NCBI GenBank assembly: GCA_005883655.1
Contig: VBDA01000052.1
Span: 1-14,117, forward strand
Direction of reading: 5' to 3'
Length of the DNA: 14,117 bases
Origin: Betaproteobacteria bacterium
GTDB taxonomy: Bacteria > Pseudomonadota > Gammaproteobacteria > Burkholderiales > Casimicrobiaceae
Shown here in pieces: positions 13,479 through 14,117 of this stretch; within the stretch, counting starts at the first letter, position 1; every line of letters starts with the position of its first letter. The position numbers were made by a program, and so were the translations under genes. The notes under the pieces were generated by a model that was not told where the DNA came from, searched no databases, and was given only the letters and a program-made list of their open reading frames with translations.

Positions 13479-14117
13479 CTACCCGCTACCCCACACCTCT
13501 TTCGCAGTCTCGACGACCAGGCGCAACTTCGCTGCCTGCGCTTCACGCGCGATCTCATTACCATGCACGGTGCTCGAAAAGCCGCACTGCGGCGACAGAC
13601 AGAGCTGGTCGAGCGGCAGCACTTTAGCCGCCTGGTCTATTTTTCGCTTCAACGCGTCCTTGGACTCGAGCTCGCCAAGCTTGGTCGTGACCAGGCCGAG
13701 AACGACGGTCTTTCCCGCAGGCACGAAGCGCAGCGGCGAAAAATCGCCGGAGCGGGCATCGTCGTATTCGAGGAAATAGCCGTCGACCTTGAGCTCGTTG
13801 AACAGGACCTCGGCCACCGGCTCGTATCCGCCCTCGGCCACCCACGCGCTCTTGAAGTTGCCTCGGCACAGGTGAACGCAGAACGTCATGCCGGGCGGGC
13901 GTTCCGCGATCGCGGCGTTGATCAAACGCGCATAGCGGCGCGGCAGCTCGTCCGGGTCGTCGCCACGCTGCCTTGCACCTTCGCGCATCTTGGCGTCACA
14001 GAGATAGGCGAGGTTGGTGTCATCAAGTTGCAGATAGGTGCATCCCGCCGCGGCGAGCGCGTGGATCTCGGCGCGGTAGGCGCTCGCGACGTCGGCGAAA
14101 AACTGCTCCAGGTCGGG
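13479..14117 (-). CDS. Cobalamin-independent methionine synthase-like protein (MetE C-terminal domain), N terminus outside the window
   Basis: The - strand frame stays open through 14117, so the ATG at 13988 is internal and the start is outside the window. 212 residues are visible. They match the MetE C-terminal/COG0620 methyltransferase fold. The zinc-ligand set can be read: His82 and Cys84 in HLCRGN, Glu117 in FLEYDD and Cys178 in LSPQCGFSS (numbered from the first visible residue). LQLDDTNLAYLCD near the visible start fits the family's substrate loop. The end (AKLRLVVETAKEVWG) is typical of the shorter, single-domain members of about 370 residues, not full MetE. Such proteins move methyl groups onto thiols such as homocysteine, and the donor for the short forms is often not folate. 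It converges on the pob/pca run and a functional link is not shown. Confidence 0.85.
   Translation of the reverse strand, partial: PDLEQFFADVASAYRAEIHALAAAGCTYLQLDDTNLAYLCDAKMREGARQRGDDPDELPRRYARLINAAIAERPPGMTFCVHLCRGNFKSAWVAEGGYEPVAEVLFNELKVDGYFLEYDDARSGDFSPLRFVPAGKTVVLGLVTTKLGELESKDALKRKIDQAAKVLPLDQLCLSPQCGFSSTVHGNEIAREAQAAKLRLVVETAKEVWGSG

Noticed and set aside
1..14117. CRISPR arrays, tRNA or rRNA genes, insertion sequences, integrase or phage genes
   Set aside because: No regularly spaced repeats, cloverleaf-like segments, transposase or integrase motifs or terminal inverted repeats were seen on either strand.

Overview
The window is GC-rich (roughly 60% or more by eye), tightly packed DNA of proteobacterial type. 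Gene style and the families present (beta-ketoadipate genes, orphan periplasmic binding proteins, an AtuA-like protein) fit a betaproteobacterium, probably Burkholderiales or an uncultured relative. This taxonomic guess is inference from protein flavour and was not tested by any search.

Left part (1-4686, all +). It opens with the 3' part of a large alpha/beta-hydrolase-domain protein whose start lies outside the window. An SsuA/TauA-like periplasmic binding protein follows. Next come an AtuA-family (DUF1446) protein and a small AtuA-like partner protein whose genes overlap by 17 bases. The substrate of this left block cannot be read from the sequence.

Centre (4691-13438). This is the main content: a nearly complete protocatechuate branch of the beta-ketoadipate pathway. 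An IclR-type regulator (PcaR/PobR class, - strand) diverges from a 7.7-kb + strand run: pcaI, pcaJ, pcaF, pcaH, pcaG, pcaD, pcaC, pobA, and a Liv-type binding protein. PobA makes protocatechuate from 4-hydroxybenzoate. PcaGH opens the ring. PcaC and PcaD give 3-oxoadipate. PcaIJ and PcaF finish to succinyl-CoA and acetyl-CoA. The cycloisomerase gene pcaB is absent. The regulator-pcaI gap holds three direct repeats that look like PcaR operators, one of them on the -10 element of a good sigma-70-like promoter. The 121-base gap before pcaH holds two mutually exclusive hairpins and a possible leader ORF ending in an ATGA overlap with pcaH.

Right end (13479-14117, -). The C-terminal part of a cobalamin-independent methionine-synthase-like (MetE C-domain) protein converges on the operon, with a small hairpin between them. 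I found no tRNA, rRNA, CRISPR array, insertion sequence, prophage or attachment site. No stretch longer than about 150 bases lacks a gene. Nothing here is a clearly new system. The best leads are the missing pcaB, the pcaH leader, the operator array, the orphan binding proteins and the unassigned AtuA-like pair.
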